Shown here: positions 1-8,391 of the stretch, piece after piece
Layout: each line of letters opens with the position of its first letter
Numbering within the stretch: the stretch's first letter is position 1
Source of the DNA: Bacteroidales bacterium
Lineage (GTDB): Bacteria; Bacteroidota; Bacteroidia; Bacteroidales; WCHB1-69
Direction of reading: 5' to 3'
DNA: 64,000 nt
Assembly (NCBI GenBank): GCA_017554325.1
Contig: JAFZIP010000007.1
Span: 62,001 to 126,000 of the forward strand
The notes under the pieces: generated by a model
Database searches by the model: none
What the model saw: only the letters and a program-made list of their open reading frames with translations
What the model was told of the DNA's origin: nothing
Made by a program: the position numbers and the translations under genes

Positions 1-1748
1 ACAAAAAAGGCATCCACAATATCATGACTGGTGCGCAGTTTGAATGGAATCGTATTGTCAACGGCTTCATGCAAGGCGGTGCTGGCTGGTACGTCTATGA
101 TTCCTGGCAGTCATTTCTCGCAGATGTAAACGGCGAGGAAGGTGCCGGACCTTCATTGTTCATGATCACCCATGCCAATTCAGACAATCCAACAGAGCAG
201 GTCTTTCCAACTTTCAACCACTCCCAGATTTCCATTTACGCTCAAGATGACATGGAATTCAGCAAGTTTTTCAAACTCACGGTCGGTCTCCGCTTGGAGA
301 CACCCTTTATTCGTTTACGTTATGGTAATCGCAATATCGAGTTTGATCAAATTGCGGCTGCGAATCCGAACAGCTCTTTTGCTGGATTCAGCACCGCCGA
401 CGTGCCCAATTTCGACTGCCACATCTCCCCGCGTGTCGGTTTCAACTGGGATATCACACACAAGCGTAAAGTCATTCTTCGTGGCGGGACAGGCCTTTTC
501 ACGGGCCGTATTCCTAACGTATGGTTGGTGAGTGCTGCGGGTAACTCAAATTGCCTGCAATACCAATACATCGCCAATCTGGAAACAGGCCAGGACGTTG
601 TGAACTTCGACCCCAATCTTTCGAATATCATAAACAGCGTCCACCATGGTCAGGTGTACAGTCAGACCAGTCTTCCTGCACCTACCAATGCCACCATTTT
701 GGCAAAGGATCTGCACATGCCTACCAGTTGGAAATCCTCCCTGGCCTTGGACTTTGTGATTCCTGGCGACATCAAGGCCACTTTGGAGGCTGTCTATTCT
801 TTTAACTTCAACGAAGTGTATGCCAAGGTGTTAGGTTATAAAGAAGACGGTACGGTATCGCTTCCTGGAGAACCCAATGCCCGTACCAACTACGCAAGCG
901 AAGGCATTACCAACAGTGATGGCTCTTACATGAGCGGATACTATCTCTACAACGAGAAAAAACTGCACGGACAGTACTTCTCCCTTACCGCTCAGCTGAC
1001 CAAAGAGTTTCGTTTTGGTCTGAATTTGATGGCGGCTTACACATTAAGCAGTGCAATGACAATTTCCGACGGAATTAGTGACCAAGTCTCCAGTTTGGCA
1101 AATACTGCCAGTGTGAATGGCAGCAACAGCCCAGAACTCGGGCTTACAGGCTATGTCGCGCCTCACCGTGTGATTGCCTCCATTGGATACAACATCAAGG
1201 AAGGTCCACACACGGCTACGCGGCTCGGTCTTTTTTACGAAGGCTTGAACATGGGAATCTATAATGTGAACTATCGTTCCCACCGCTCTTACCTCATTGA
1301 CTATGCCAGTGGAATGAACAGTTTGCAGTTGATGTATATCCCCACCACCGAAGAACTGGCAGCTATGCCATTCGTTTCCGAGGAGAATCGCAATGCTTTC
1401 GAAGAGTTCATCAGCAACGACAATTATTTATGCAAGCACAGAGGCGAATATTCAATCCGCAACGGCGGTAAGGCACCTTGGGTGAACCGCATCAATTTCA
1501 AGGTGGCGCAGGAGATATACTTCAACATCAAAGGTCGCAAGCAGACCATCGACGTTGGAGTCGATTTCAATAATCTGGGCAATCTTTTCTGCAGTAAATG
1601 GGGCGCTTACAAAGTGTTGGACAACGAAGTGGTGTTGAAATATGACAACCAAAACGGGAAATACACTTTCACTCCGTCAACGTGGTCGCTTTACAACAAC
1701 TTGTCGAACACGTGGCAGATTCTGCTGCATTTTAAATATGCGTTTTAA
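1..1748 (+). CDS. TonB-dependent outer membrane receptor, C-terminal part (5' end outside window)
   Basis: The reading frame is open to the left edge of the window, so only the last ~580 residues are visible. They look like the beta-barrel of a TonB-dependent receptor: alternating aromatic and polar strands (for example ISIYAQDDMEFSKFFKLTVG near residue 70), a long run of barrel strands, and a terminal aromatic strand ending in WQILLHFKYAF. Such receptors import large substrates through the outer membrane using energy from TonB-ExbBD. The plug domain, any carboxypeptidase-regulatory-like domain and the signal peptide lie upstream and cannot be judged. No SusD-like partner is seen downstream, where a convergent gene ends 3 bases away, so the substrate is unknown. 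Confidence 0.85.
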   Translation, partial: KKGIHNIMTGAQFEWNRIVNGFMQGGAGWYVYDSWQSFLADVNGEEGAGPSLFMITHANSDNPTEQVFPTFNHSQISIYAQDDMEFSKFFKLTVGLRLETPFIRLRYGNRNIEFDQIAAANPNSSFAGFSTADVPNFDCHISPRVGFNWDITHKRKVILRGGTGLFTGRIPNVWLVSAAGNSNCLQYQYIANLETGQDVVNFDPNLSNIINSVHHGQVYSQTSLPAPTNATILAKDLHMPTSWKSSLALDFVIPGDIKATLEAVYSFNFNEVYAKVLGYKEDGTVSLPGEPNARTNYASEGITNSDGSYMSGYYLYNEKKLHGQYFSLTAQLTKEFRFGLNLMAAYTLSSAMTISDGISDQVSSLANTASVNGSNSPELGLTGYVAPHRVIASIGYNIKEGPHTATRLGLFYEGLNMGIYNVNYRSHRSYLIDYASGMNSLQLMYIPTTEELAAMPFVSEENRNAFEEFISNDNYLCKHRGEYSIRNGGKAPWVNRINFKVAQEIYFNIKGRKQTIDVGVDFNNLGNLFCSKWGAYKVLDNEVVLKYDNQNGKYTFTPSTWSLYNNLSNTWQILLHFKYAF

Positions 1749-1751
1749 TTC

Positions 1752-2582
1752 CTATTTCGGTACCAGCGCAACCCTGAATCCACAATCCTCGTATCGGGAG
1801 TAGATACTGCCGCGATCGCGGTTGGCACAGCGTTGATAAGGAGCTGCATAGTTCCAGCTGCCGCCCCGCTGTACACGATATGCTGTTTCTTGGTCGTTCA
1901 AAGGATTATTCCAATCCTTGTTCTCCGCATAGTAGTTTTCATCGAACCAATCCTGACACCATTCCCAAACGTTTCCGCTCATGTCGAACAACCCCAGCTC
2001 GTTCGCAGTCTTTATGCGGACATCGTGGGTGCGTTCGTTGCTGTTGCTATAAAACCATGCAACTTGTTTCAGGTCATTGCCACCTGAATAGCTGGTGCCC
2101 GCGCTTTTGCGACCACCACGGGCGGCATACTCCCATTGAGCCTCGGTCGGCAGTGCGAAACGATAGCCTTGCGGCAGATCGGCAGCGAGAAACTTGTTGA
2201 GGCGGTTTACAAATCGCTGGCACTCTGCCCAACTTACCCGCTCCACGGGAAGCCAGTTGCCTTTCCAATAGCTCGGATTGTTGTCCCGACCCATCACCGC
2301 CATCCACAGGGCTTGGGTTACCTCCGTTTCTTCCATGTAGAAATCCGGCAAAGACACTGTGTGGTTGGGAATTTCACGAGCTTTACAGCTGTCATCCCTC
2401 TCAGCAGTGCAGCCTAATTGCATGTCCCCGCCTTTCACAAACACCATTCTTAACGGAATGTCGTTCACGTGAAATACGCGACAGACTGGATCTTGAGCTT
2501 GTGCAGACAACGTACATGAAATTATTGCGGCAAGAAGCCACAAAGCAATGTTTTTCTTTGGTGTTTTTGATATCAGTTTCAT
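1752..2582 (-). CDS. Secreted SUMF1/formylglycine-generating-enzyme-domain protein
   Basis: 276 residues with a signal peptide (about residues 1-29, ending AQAQ) followed by one FGE-sulfatase (SUMF1) domain. Family hallmarks are visible: MVFVKGGDMQLGC near the start, ETEVTQALW, WAECQRFVNRLN, LPTEAQWEYAARGG, GNVWEWCQDW, and the closing QRGGSWNYAAPYQRCANRD and CGFRVAL. In true formylglycine-generating enzymes this fold oxidises a sulfatase cysteine, but most Bacteroidota paralogues have no proven activity and no sulfatase is nearby. It has no lipobox and is too short and isolated to be called the T9SS lipoprotein GldK/PorK, which uses the same fold. It converges on the TonB receptor gene. Confidence 0.85.
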   Translation of the reverse strand: MKLISKTPKKNIALWLLAAIISCTLSAQAQDPVCRVFHVNDIPLRMVFVKGGDMQLGCTAERDDSCKAREIPNHTVSLPDFYMEETEVTQALWMAVMGRDNNPSYWKGNWLPVERVSWAECQRFVNRLNKFLAADLPQGYRFALPTEAQWEYAARGGRKSAGTSYSGGNDLKQVAWFYSNSNERTHDVRIKTANELGLFDMSGNVWEWCQDWFDENYYAENKDWNNPLNDQETAYRVQRGGSWNYAAPYQRCANRDRGSIYSRYEDCGFRVALVPK

Positions 2583-2671
2583 CGAATTTCAGATAGGCTT
2601 GTTTTGAACAAAAAAAGCAGTGCATTCTGCCACTGTTAATCAAGGCAGTCAAAGCTTTTTTCCCAAGTTTG

Positions 2672-2679
2672 CAAAGATA
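2672..2679 (-). promoter_or_regulatory. Putative -7 element for the SUMF1-type gene
   Basis: Read on the minus strand this is TATCTTTG, matching the Bacteroidota -7 consensus TAnnTTTG, about 90 bases upstream of the start codon. No clear TTTG -33 box is seen at the expected distance. Confidence 0.45.
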
Positions 2680-2771
2680 CTAAATTTATTGATTCCGAAT
2701 GCCGAAACTAGCCTTTGAAACCTTGTTTGTTGAGATGCTGGGGCATTACCTCGCGGAACCCATTTTTTTAC

Positions 2772-2779
2772 TATCTTTG
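2772..2779 (+). promoter_or_regulatory. Putative -7 element for azlCD
   Basis: TATCTTTG 30 bases before the azlC start, matching TAnnTTTG. The 227-base space between the divergent SUMF1 and azlC genes holds this, the minus-strand element at 2672-2679, and nothing else recognisable. Confidence 0.5.
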
Positions 2780-2809
2780 CAACCTTGAAAGTCAATCCGT
2801 TAACTATTT

Positions 2810-3550
2810 ATGAGTGAATTTATTAGAGGTATCAAGAAAGGTTTTCCCATCTGTTTGGGTTACATACCTGTCTCTTTTACCTTCGGATTGATTGCCGTGA
2901 AGATGGGTTTCAATCCCGTGGAGGCCACGATCATCTCACTCACCAACATGGCTTCGGCGGGCCAGTTTGCCGGCATACGACTCATCGAGGGCGGCGCTCC
3001 ATACATTGAACTGGTGATTACTACCTTTGTCATCAACCTGCGCTATATGCTGATGTCGCTTTCGCTTTCCCAGAAAGTGGCTTCCGACATGCCCTTCTAC
3101 AAACGTGCCATCATGGCTTTCTGCATTACCGATGAGGTCTTTGCCTTGGCCTCCATGGAAAAAGAAGACGTGAGTTTCCCATTCTTCGGCGGCCTGATGG
3201 CCACCCCGATTTTCGGATGGACGCTGGGAACTTGCCTCGGCGCAGTGGCTTCCAGTCTGCTTTCTCCCATGTTGCAGGGCTGCTTCGGCATCGCCCTGTA
3301 CTGCATGTTCATCGCCATCATCATCCCGCCGGCGCGCCAGGGACGGAAAGTGGCTGTCGCGGTTATCGTTTCCGCATTGCTCTCTTGTCTGTTCAAATAT
3401 GTGCCGGGTATCGATGTGCTGTCCAAGAATGGCGGTGGCGGCTGGGCCATTATCATCTCCGCCATCCTCGGTGCGGCTATCTGCGCCTCCATCAAGGAGG
3501 TGAAGAGATTCCGTAGAAGAAATGTTCAGGAAGGAGGTGCCCATGTGTAG
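2810..3550 (+). CDS. azlC: AzlC family branched-chain amino acid exporter subunit
   Basis: 246-residue polytopic membrane protein. The N-terminus (GIKKGFPICLGYIPVSFTFG) and the following segments KMGFNPVEATIISLTNMASA and NLRYMLMSLSLSQK are characteristic of AzlC (YgaZ in E. coli), the large subunit of a two-component exporter of branched-chain amino acids or analogues. About seven hydrophobic segments are visible, the last being WAIIISAILGAAICASI. The next gene, azlD, overlaps its end, which is the normal AzlCD arrangement. The start is the first ATG of the frame, 30 bases after a TAnnTTTG promoter element. Confidence 0.93.
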   Translation: MSEFIRGIKKGFPICLGYIPVSFTFGLIAVKMGFNPVEATIISLTNMASAGQFAGIRLIEGGAPYIELVITTFVINLRYMLMSLSLSQKVASDMPFYKRAIMAFCITDEVFALASMEKEDVSFPFFGGLMATPIFGWTLGTCLGAVASSLLSPMLQGCFGIALYCMFIAIIIPPARQGRKVAVAVIVSALLSCLFKYVPGIDVLSKNGGGGWAIIISAILGAAICASIKEVKRFRRRNVQEGGAHV

Positions 3551-3887
3551 TATGCAGAATATTGCCATCTGTATGGTGATTATGGCGCTCACCACCTACC
3601 TTATCCGCCTCATTCCCATCGGGTTTGTGCGGAAAAAACTGGAAAATGAATGGATTAAGGACTTTCTGTTCTACATCCCGTTCTGTGTACTCTCGGCCAT
3701 GACCTTCCCCGATGTGCTCTATTCCACCACACCGACAGGTGCAACCACGCCGCATTTCGCCTCCGCTGCTATTGCAACTATGGTGGCGATTGTGATGGCT
3801 TGGAAAAATAGGGGATTGGTACGGGTGGCCTTGGTGGCCGTGCTCGTGGCTGTAATCGTGGAACTGTTGCTGCCGGTTATATTCTGA
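3543..3887 (+). CDS. azlD: AzlD family branched-chain amino acid transport subunit
   Basis: Small protein of about 114 residues with three to four membrane segments (IAICMVIMALTTYLIRLIPI, FLFYIPFCVLSAMTFP, AAIATMVAIVMAW, VALVAVLVAVIVELLLPVIF). The TYLIRLIP motif is typical of AzlD (YgaH-like), the small partner of AzlC. The frame also has an ATG at 3522, but the ATG at 3543 is preceded at 4-5 bases by AAGGAGGT, a good Shine-Dalgarno sequence that is unusual in this phylum. This points to translational coupling with azlC, whose last codons it overlaps. The gene ends 2 bases from the convergent purine nucleoside phosphorylase gene. Confidence 0.9.
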   Translation: MCSMQNIAICMVIMALTTYLIRLIPIGFVRKKLENEWIKDFLFYIPFCVLSAMTFPDVLYSTTPTGATTPHFASAAIATMVAIVMAWKNRGLVRVALVAVLVAVIVELLLPVIF

Positions 3888-3889
3888 TC

Positions 3890-4714
3890 CTACATTTCAG
3901 GCAGCATGGCGAAAATCAGCTTTACCATGTTCGGACCGGCTGTGTTGGCAGCTTGCAGCACTTCTTCGTGCGTGGCTTCCATCACCTGTCCCACAATGCC
4001 CAAGTCGGTGATGACCGACAAAGCGAAGATTTCAATACCTCTGTGATGCGCCATGATGGCCTCCGGCACAGTGGACATGCCCACTGCGTCGGCACCCATG
4101 ATGTGGAACATCTTGTATTCAGCCGGAGTCTCGAAGCAAGGGCCGGTCACACCCATATACACGCCCTCCTGCAAGTGTACACCAGTCTCCTTGGCTTTCT
4201 TGTAGGCCAATTTGATAAGACGGTGGGAATAGACTTCGCTCATGTTGGGGAATCGCGGTCCCAATGTGTCGTCGTTGGGCCCTAACAGAGGATTGTCGCC
4301 GAACATGTTGATATGGTCCTTGATGATCATGATGTCGCCTACCTTGAAGGTGGGGTTCATGCCGCCGGCAGCGTTGGAAAGGATAATGCATTTCACACCC
4401 AATCCACTCAAAATCTGCTGAGGATAAGTCACTACACTCATCGGATAGCCTTCGTAATAGTGCATCCGACCGTTGAAGACCATCACTTCCGTGTTGTTCA
4501 GCTTCCCGAAAATCAAAGTGCCTTTGTGCCCCTTGACTGTTGAAACGGGAAAATTGGGTATTTCCGTGTAAGGGATTTCATCGGTGATTTCGACAGATTG
4601 GGTAAGCCCGCCTAAGCCGGACCCCAGTACGATGGCTACTTTGGGATGAATACTTGTTTTGCTTTTTAAATACGAAACAGTCTCTTCAATCTTCTTTTTT
4701 CTCTCTTCTAACAT
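3890..4714 (-). CDS. Purine nucleoside phosphorylase (trimeric type)
   Basis: 274 residues. It splits purine nucleosides with phosphate to free base and ribose-1-phosphate in purine salvage. The trimeric (PNP/MTAP) family motifs are clear: IVLGSGLGG near residue 30, FNGRMHYYEGYPM, ILSNAAGGMNPTFKVGDIM, GPCFETPAEYKM, GADAVGMSTVPEAIMAHH and a closing ALSVITD. Length is normal for the family (about 270-290). It is the last gene of a minus-strand operon and its start overlaps the end of lpxK by 29 bases, suggesting translational coupling. Specificity among inosine, guanosine and xanthosine cannot be read from the sequence. Confidence 0.93.
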   Translation of the reverse strand: MLEERKKKIEETVSYLKSKTSIHPKVAIVLGSGLGGLTQSVEITDEIPYTEIPNFPVSTVKGHKGTLIFGKLNNTEVMVFNGRMHYYEGYPMSVVTYPQQILSGLGVKCIILSNAAGGMNPTFKVGDIMIIKDHINMFGDNPLLGPNDDTLGPRFPNMSEVYSHRLIKLAYKKAKETGVHLQEGVYMGVTGPCFETPAEYKMFHIMGADAVGMSTVPEAIMAHHRGIEIFALSVITDLGIVGQVMEATHEEVLQAANTAGPNMVKLIFAMLPEM

Positions 4715-5756
4715 GGTCTTCTAAGATGTTTATGAATGTAGTATTCTCTTCTTCCGTTAAAAATTCCACCTCAATAGGGATGATGAAAACTGGCAGCAAA
4801 GATAATGAATTTTTAATGTGGCTGTATTGCAGTCGCATCCAGTCTTTTTCGGTGGTGAATAGAACGCTGTTATGCTTGAAATATTTTTTCAGGCTTTCAA
4901 TTTCAGATATGGTATAACGATGATGATCTTGGAATTTGAAATGCCGTTCGATGTGGTAGGTCTTTTGCAGATGGTCCAGTAATGGCTGAGAACGGGCGAT
5001 GCCGGTGAGTAGCATTATCTCAGTGTTAACATCAATAGTGAGATCTTTGGCTGGTTGCGTCACAGGTTCGGGTTCCCCATATTGGTAGCGAGTGAAGAAT
5101 AGTGGTTGGTTATCGCTGATGCAGAGTCGCTTGCGCCAAAGGTCACGATCGACATGCTCGTCAGTGACTTTGGTGACCACAACCAGGTTGGCATCACGGA
5201 CCGCCGAAGGAAATTCGCGCAATCGCCCGGCTGGTAGCGGGTAGTCCTTGAAATAGGGCCGCTCGTATTCCGTCAGGATCATCTTCAGGGTGGGGGAGAC
5301 GGACAGATGCTGGTATGCATCGTCCATCACGATGACGTCGGTCTCAGGTGCGTATGCCAGCATTTTCTCAATACCGTCTTTGCGGTCTTCATCGACTGCC
5401 AAGGGCAAGTTGGGTAATCGCTGGTGCAGCAGCATCGGCTCGTCACCGATAAGCTCAGCAGTGAGCAGCTCTTCAGGTGTGGTATTGGCGAGAATGTAGC
5501 CCTTGCTGATACGCCCGTAACCTCTGCTGAGCATGGCCACTTGGTGGTTCTTCGACAAAGTGCGCGTGATGAATTCGGCGTGCGGGGTTTTGCCGGTGCC
5601 GCCGATGGCGATGTTGCCCACGCAGACCACAGGAATCTCAGGTTTGTACGACTTCAAAAAGCCTCGGTTATACAATTTACGCCGAAGCCACGCCACCCCG
5701 CCGAAAATCCAGGCGAGGGGATACAATATCCGCCGTACTCTCAAGGGTTTACTCAT
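4686..5756 (-). CDS. lpxK: Tetraacyldisaccharide 4'-kinase
   Basis: 356 residues. LpxK phosphorylates the 4' position of the lipid A precursor at the inner membrane, the sixth step of the Raetz pathway. An N-terminal membrane-associated segment (PLAWIFGGVAWLRR) is followed by a P-loop in VCVGNIAIGGTGKTPH, then LSRGYGR, IGDEPMLLHQRLPNLPLAVD, VIVMDDAYQH and PAGRLREFPSAVRDANLVVV, all characteristic of LpxK. It overlaps phoH by 8 bases upstream and the phosphorylase gene by 29 bases downstream, inside a four-gene minus-strand operon. Its presence shows that the organism makes lipid A. Confidence 0.95.
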   Translation of the reverse strand: MSKPLRVRRILYPLAWIFGGVAWLRRKLYNRGFLKSYKPEIPVVCVGNIAIGGTGKTPHAEFITRTLSKNHQVAMLSRGYGRISKGYILANTTPEELLTAELIGDEPMLLHQRLPNLPLAVDEDRKDGIEKMLAYAPETDVIVMDDAYQHLSVSPTLKMILTEYERPYFKDYPLPAGRLREFPSAVRDANLVVVTKVTDEHVDRDLWRKRLCISDNQPLFFTRYQYGEPEPVTQPAKDLTIDVNTEIMLLTGIARSQPLLDHLQKTYHIERHFKFQDHHRYTISEIESLKKYFKHNSVLFTTEKDWMRLQYSHIKNSLSLLPVFIIPIEVEFLTEEENTTFINILEDHVRREKKED

Positions 5757-6768
5757 GTTCAGCCTGCTGTTCTGCCTTTTGCGCCAGCCGCTCCTCCTTG
5801 CGCTTCTGCTCGTAGGCGGCCTGCTTGTCTTCGTACTCCTCGTAGCTCTTGATGATCTTGGTCACCAGATGGTGACGCACCACATCCTTGGTGTCCATGT
5901 AAATGAAATCAATACCCGGAATCTTGCTCAAGATGCGGTCGGCCTGCAGCAATCCCGATTGCTGGTTTTTGGGCAGGTCAATCTGCGTGATATCGCCGGT
6001 AATGAAAAATTTGGCGTTTTTGCCCATACGGGTGAGGAACATTTTCAGCTGCGCAGAGGTGGCATTTTGTGCCTCGTCGAGGATGACGTAGGCATTGTCG
6101 AGCGTGCGCCCGCGCATGAAAGCCAGCGGAGCAATCTCGATAACCTTATCTTCCATGTAGGACATCAACTTTTGCATGGGGATCATGTCCCACAGTGCAT
6201 CGTACAACGGTTGAAGGTACGGGTCCAGCTTGTCACGCAGGTCGCCGGGCAGGAATCCTAGGTTTTCGCCTGCTTCAACGGCGGGCCTCGTCAGGATAAT
6301 ACGACGAACTTGCTTGTTTTTCAAAGCCTTGACGGCTAATGCTACGGCTGTGTAGGTCTTCCCCGTGCCCGCAGGACCGATGGCAAACACCATGTCGTTT
6401 TTGTTGGCACTTTCCACCATCTTCTTTTGATTGGGTGTGATGGCTTTGATGATCTTGCCCTCGCGGCCGTGCACGATGACATTGCTGCCGTTGTCGTCCA
6501 ATCGGTAAAAACTGTCGTCCTCCATTGCGGTGATGTTGAGGATGTCGGTCTCGGTGAGCTTTCCGTATTGCTCCAAATGGGCGGTCAGCAGGTGTATGCG
6601 TTCTTCGAAGTTCTCCACTTCGTGGTCCTCTCCCGCCACTTTTATCTCATTGCCCCGCGCCACAATCTTGAGTTTCGGGAAAATGTGCGTGAGCAAGTCT
6701 ATGTTGGCATTATGGCTGCCGTACAATCCGACAACCATTGAAGGTTCAATAGTGATTGTTTTTTCCAT
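5749..6768 (-). CDS. phoH: PhoH-like ATPase
   Basis: 339 residues. An N-terminal KH-like region (about 1-110, with IKVAGEDHEVENFEERI) precedes the PhoH ATPase domain with Walker A GPAGTGKTYTAVA near residue 133, RPAVEAGENLGFLPGDLRDK, a Walker B-type region (AYVILDEAQNAT) and FITGDITQIDLP. The C-terminal ~30 residues are charged and rich in K, E, Q and A. PhoH-like (PhoL/YbeZ) proteins are cytoplasmic ATPases linked to RNA metabolism and often lie next to ybeY. Here there is no ybeY; the neighbours are an M23 peptidase gene 3 bases upstream and lpxK downstream with an 8-base overlap. Confidence 0.93.
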   Translation of the reverse strand: MEKTITIEPSMVVGLYGSHNANIDLLTHIFPKLKIVARGNEIKVAGEDHEVENFEERIHLLTAHLEQYGKLTETDILNITAMEDDSFYRLDDNGSNVIVHGREGKIIKAITPNQKKMVESANKNDMVFAIGPAGTGKTYTAVALAVKALKNKQVRRIILTRPAVEAGENLGFLPGDLRDKLDPYLQPLYDALWDMIPMQKLMSYMEDKVIEIAPLAFMRGRTLDNAYVILDEAQNATSAQLKMFLTRMGKNAKFFITGDITQIDLPKNQQSGLLQADRILSKIPGIDFIYMDTKDVVRHHLVTKIIKSYEEYEDKQAAYEQKRKEERLAQKAEQQAEHE

Positions 6769-6771
6769 GGG

Positions 6772-7680
6772 TTATTGTATGACAAGATAATCTAATGGGT
6801 TGATGGGGAAACCGTTATACCACAATTCAAAATGAAGGTGTGCGGTTTTTGACTCTGTTGCGCCAGTATTGCCCATGAGGGCTATGGGACTTCCGGCGGA
6901 TACACGGTCGCCGATACGCTTCAATACTCGACTGTTCCGCTTGTATATGGAAGTGAGGTTGCCAGGGTGCTGAACTACGATGAAATGACCGTCGTTGGCG
7001 TTGTAACCCGCGAAAATGACAACTCCGTCCGCGACGCAGCAGACGGTGCTGTTCAGTTGCCCCCTGATATCGATGCCATAATGGTTTTCATCAGGACTGA
7101 AGAGCCGGCATACGGCACCGAAGGCGGGAGGGTAAATGGATAGGTTGGAAATTTTGGCTTGATCGATGCCAGGTGTGCTCGCCGTGTTGTTCTTTTGCAC
7201 GCGCCCTAAAATCATCTCAGCCTCCTCAAGTATCTTGTGGCTTTGTCGGACACGCAAACTGTCGCGTTTCTTTGCATGCACCTGAGGCGTGGCGGCGGCA
7301 TTGCTGTCCATCTCGTTGGCAGTGGGTACTCTCCCGTTGGCCATCGCAATATAATTGTCCATGAACTGCTGATTATACTCAATGGCCTTCTCCAAAGAGT
7401 CGATTTTGGCTGCGGCCTGCTTGTACTGCTTGTAGTCCTTGTTGGAAGTATAACCGGGAATATAGACCCGCAACGGAGTGAATGCAATGAGGAGCGTGGT
7501 GAGCACAATTACCACAAAGGCAGCGATGATGACGACCACCGTAGCTTTCTGTATCGTGATGTGACGTACCTCCAGACGTTGCTCCAGCGTCTCCTCATTG
7601 GAGAAAACCAGACGATACCTCGTCTTCCAATTCTTCACCACGATACCCCAGATGTGTTTTAGCTTCTGTAGCTTCCCCAT
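6772..7680 (-). CDS. Membrane-anchored M23 (LytM-type) peptidase
   Basis: 302 residues. One N-terminal transmembrane helix (about 47-68, VVVIIAAFVVIVLTTLLIAF) is followed by a helical, probably coiled-coil stretch (KQYKQAAAKIDSLEKAIEYN) and a C-terminal M23 domain. The zinc-binding residues are present: HYGID (HxxxD) and HLHFE (HxH), so the enzyme is probably active rather than a degenerate LytM activator. Such proteins cut or regulate cutting of peptidoglycan cross-bridges in the periplasm. It is the first gene of the operon with phoH, lpxK and the nucleoside phosphorylase; a minus-strand TACTTTTG at 7713-7720 is the likely promoter. Confidence 0.92.
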   Translation of the reverse strand: MGKLQKLKHIWGIVVKNWKTRYRLVFSNEETLEQRLEVRHITIQKATVVVIIAAFVVIVLTTLLIAFTPLRVYIPGYTSNKDYKQYKQAAAKIDSLEKAIEYNQQFMDNYIAMANGRVPTANEMDSNAAATPQVHAKKRDSLRVRQSHKILEEAEMILGRVQKNNTASTPGIDQAKISNLSIYPPAFGAVCRLFSPDENHYGIDIRGQLNSTVCCVADGVVIFAGYNANDGHFIVVQHPGNLTSIYKRNSRVLKRIGDRVSAGSPIALMGNTGATESKTAHLHFELWYNGFPINPLDYLVIQ

Positions 7681-7712
7681 GTTCTATGTTCGTACTTCAT
7701 TGAAATTCGGTG

Positions 7713-7720
7713 CAAAAGTA
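7713..7720 (-). promoter_or_regulatory. Putative -7 element of the M23-phoH-lpxK-PNP operon
   Basis: On the minus strand this reads TACTTTTG (consensus TAnnTTTG), 32 bases upstream of the first start codon of the operon. No good -33 box was found. Confidence 0.45.
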
Positions 7721-7853
7721 ATAAAAAATAGGCTTGGAACGCGTTCAATCCCATTCTTCTGCCGAATTTTGAAAAAACACAGAAATGTAAAAAAAGTGGA
7801 TTGTTTGAAAAAAAACATTATCTTTGGACCCTTAATAATTAAAACCTAATATT

Positions 7854-8306
7854 ATGAACGAATCTAATGTTAATGTAAGTTTCTTCAGATTTGAAGATTT
7901 GAGAATTTATGCAAAGGCCATGGACTATATTACATGGCTCTATTCTGAGATTGAAATGATGACCGATGGTAGTGCGGTAAACGTGCTGAAAGAATCCTTC
8001 TTGAAATCGGCACAGAATATCGCACTCAACACTGCAGAAGGCTCCTCACGAAGCAAGACGCAGTTCCTCTATTATTTGAAAATGGCCAAAAGCTCTGTCC
8101 GTGAGTGTGTGGTCTATACGGAAATCATGTCTCGCAAGCATCTGATGGGCGAAGAGTCTGTGAACTATTCCCGTAACCAGTTGATGGAGCTTACCAAGAT
8201 GATAGGATCCCTCATTGCTTCTCTCCAGAGAAGCGCGGGTGCCCTCGGTCGCGAGGACAAAGATGACGATCCGTTTGTCCCGATGGGTGATATCAGCAAT
8301 TTCTAA
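7854..8306 (+). CDS. Four-helix-bundle protein (23S rRNA intervening-sequence protein family)
   Basis: 150 residues. FEDLRIYAKAMDYITWLYSE, the central QNIALNTAEGSSRSKTQFLYYLKMAKSSV and RECVVYTEIM are typical of the four-helix-bundle family first found inside 23S rRNA intervening sequences (S23). No rRNA lies here, so this is the stand-alone form common in Bacteroidota. The fold assembles into a pentameric ring in solved members; the biochemical role is unknown. A TATCTTTG at 7819-7826 is 28 bases before the start. A short acidic C-terminus (REDKDDDPFVPMGD) extends beyond the usual bundle. Confidence 0.88.
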   Translation: MNESNVNVSFFRFEDLRIYAKAMDYITWLYSEIEMMTDGSAVNVLKESFLKSAQNIALNTAEGSSRSKTQFLYYLKMAKSSVRECVVYTEIMSRKHLMGEESVNYSRNQLMELTKMIGSLIASLQRSAGALGREDKDDDPFVPMGDISNF

Positions 8307-8360
8307 TTGTTTTTCAAGGGAATCGAACTAAGGATATTTTATGTAAATATCCTTTTTTTG

Positions 8361-8368
8361 TATCTTTG
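8361..8368 (+). promoter_or_regulatory. Putative -7 element of the C10 protease gene
   Basis: TATCTTTG (consensus TAnnTTTG) 24 bases before the start codon at 8392. It lies just after the four-helix-bundle gene, so the protease can be transcribed on its own. Confidence 0.5.
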
Positions 8369-8391
8369 CAGCCTTTAAAAACTCTGAACGA

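Noticed and set aside
1752..2582. SUMF1-domain protein as the T9SS component GldK/PorK
   Set aside because: It has no lipobox, is short, and no gldL/M/N genes are adjacent.
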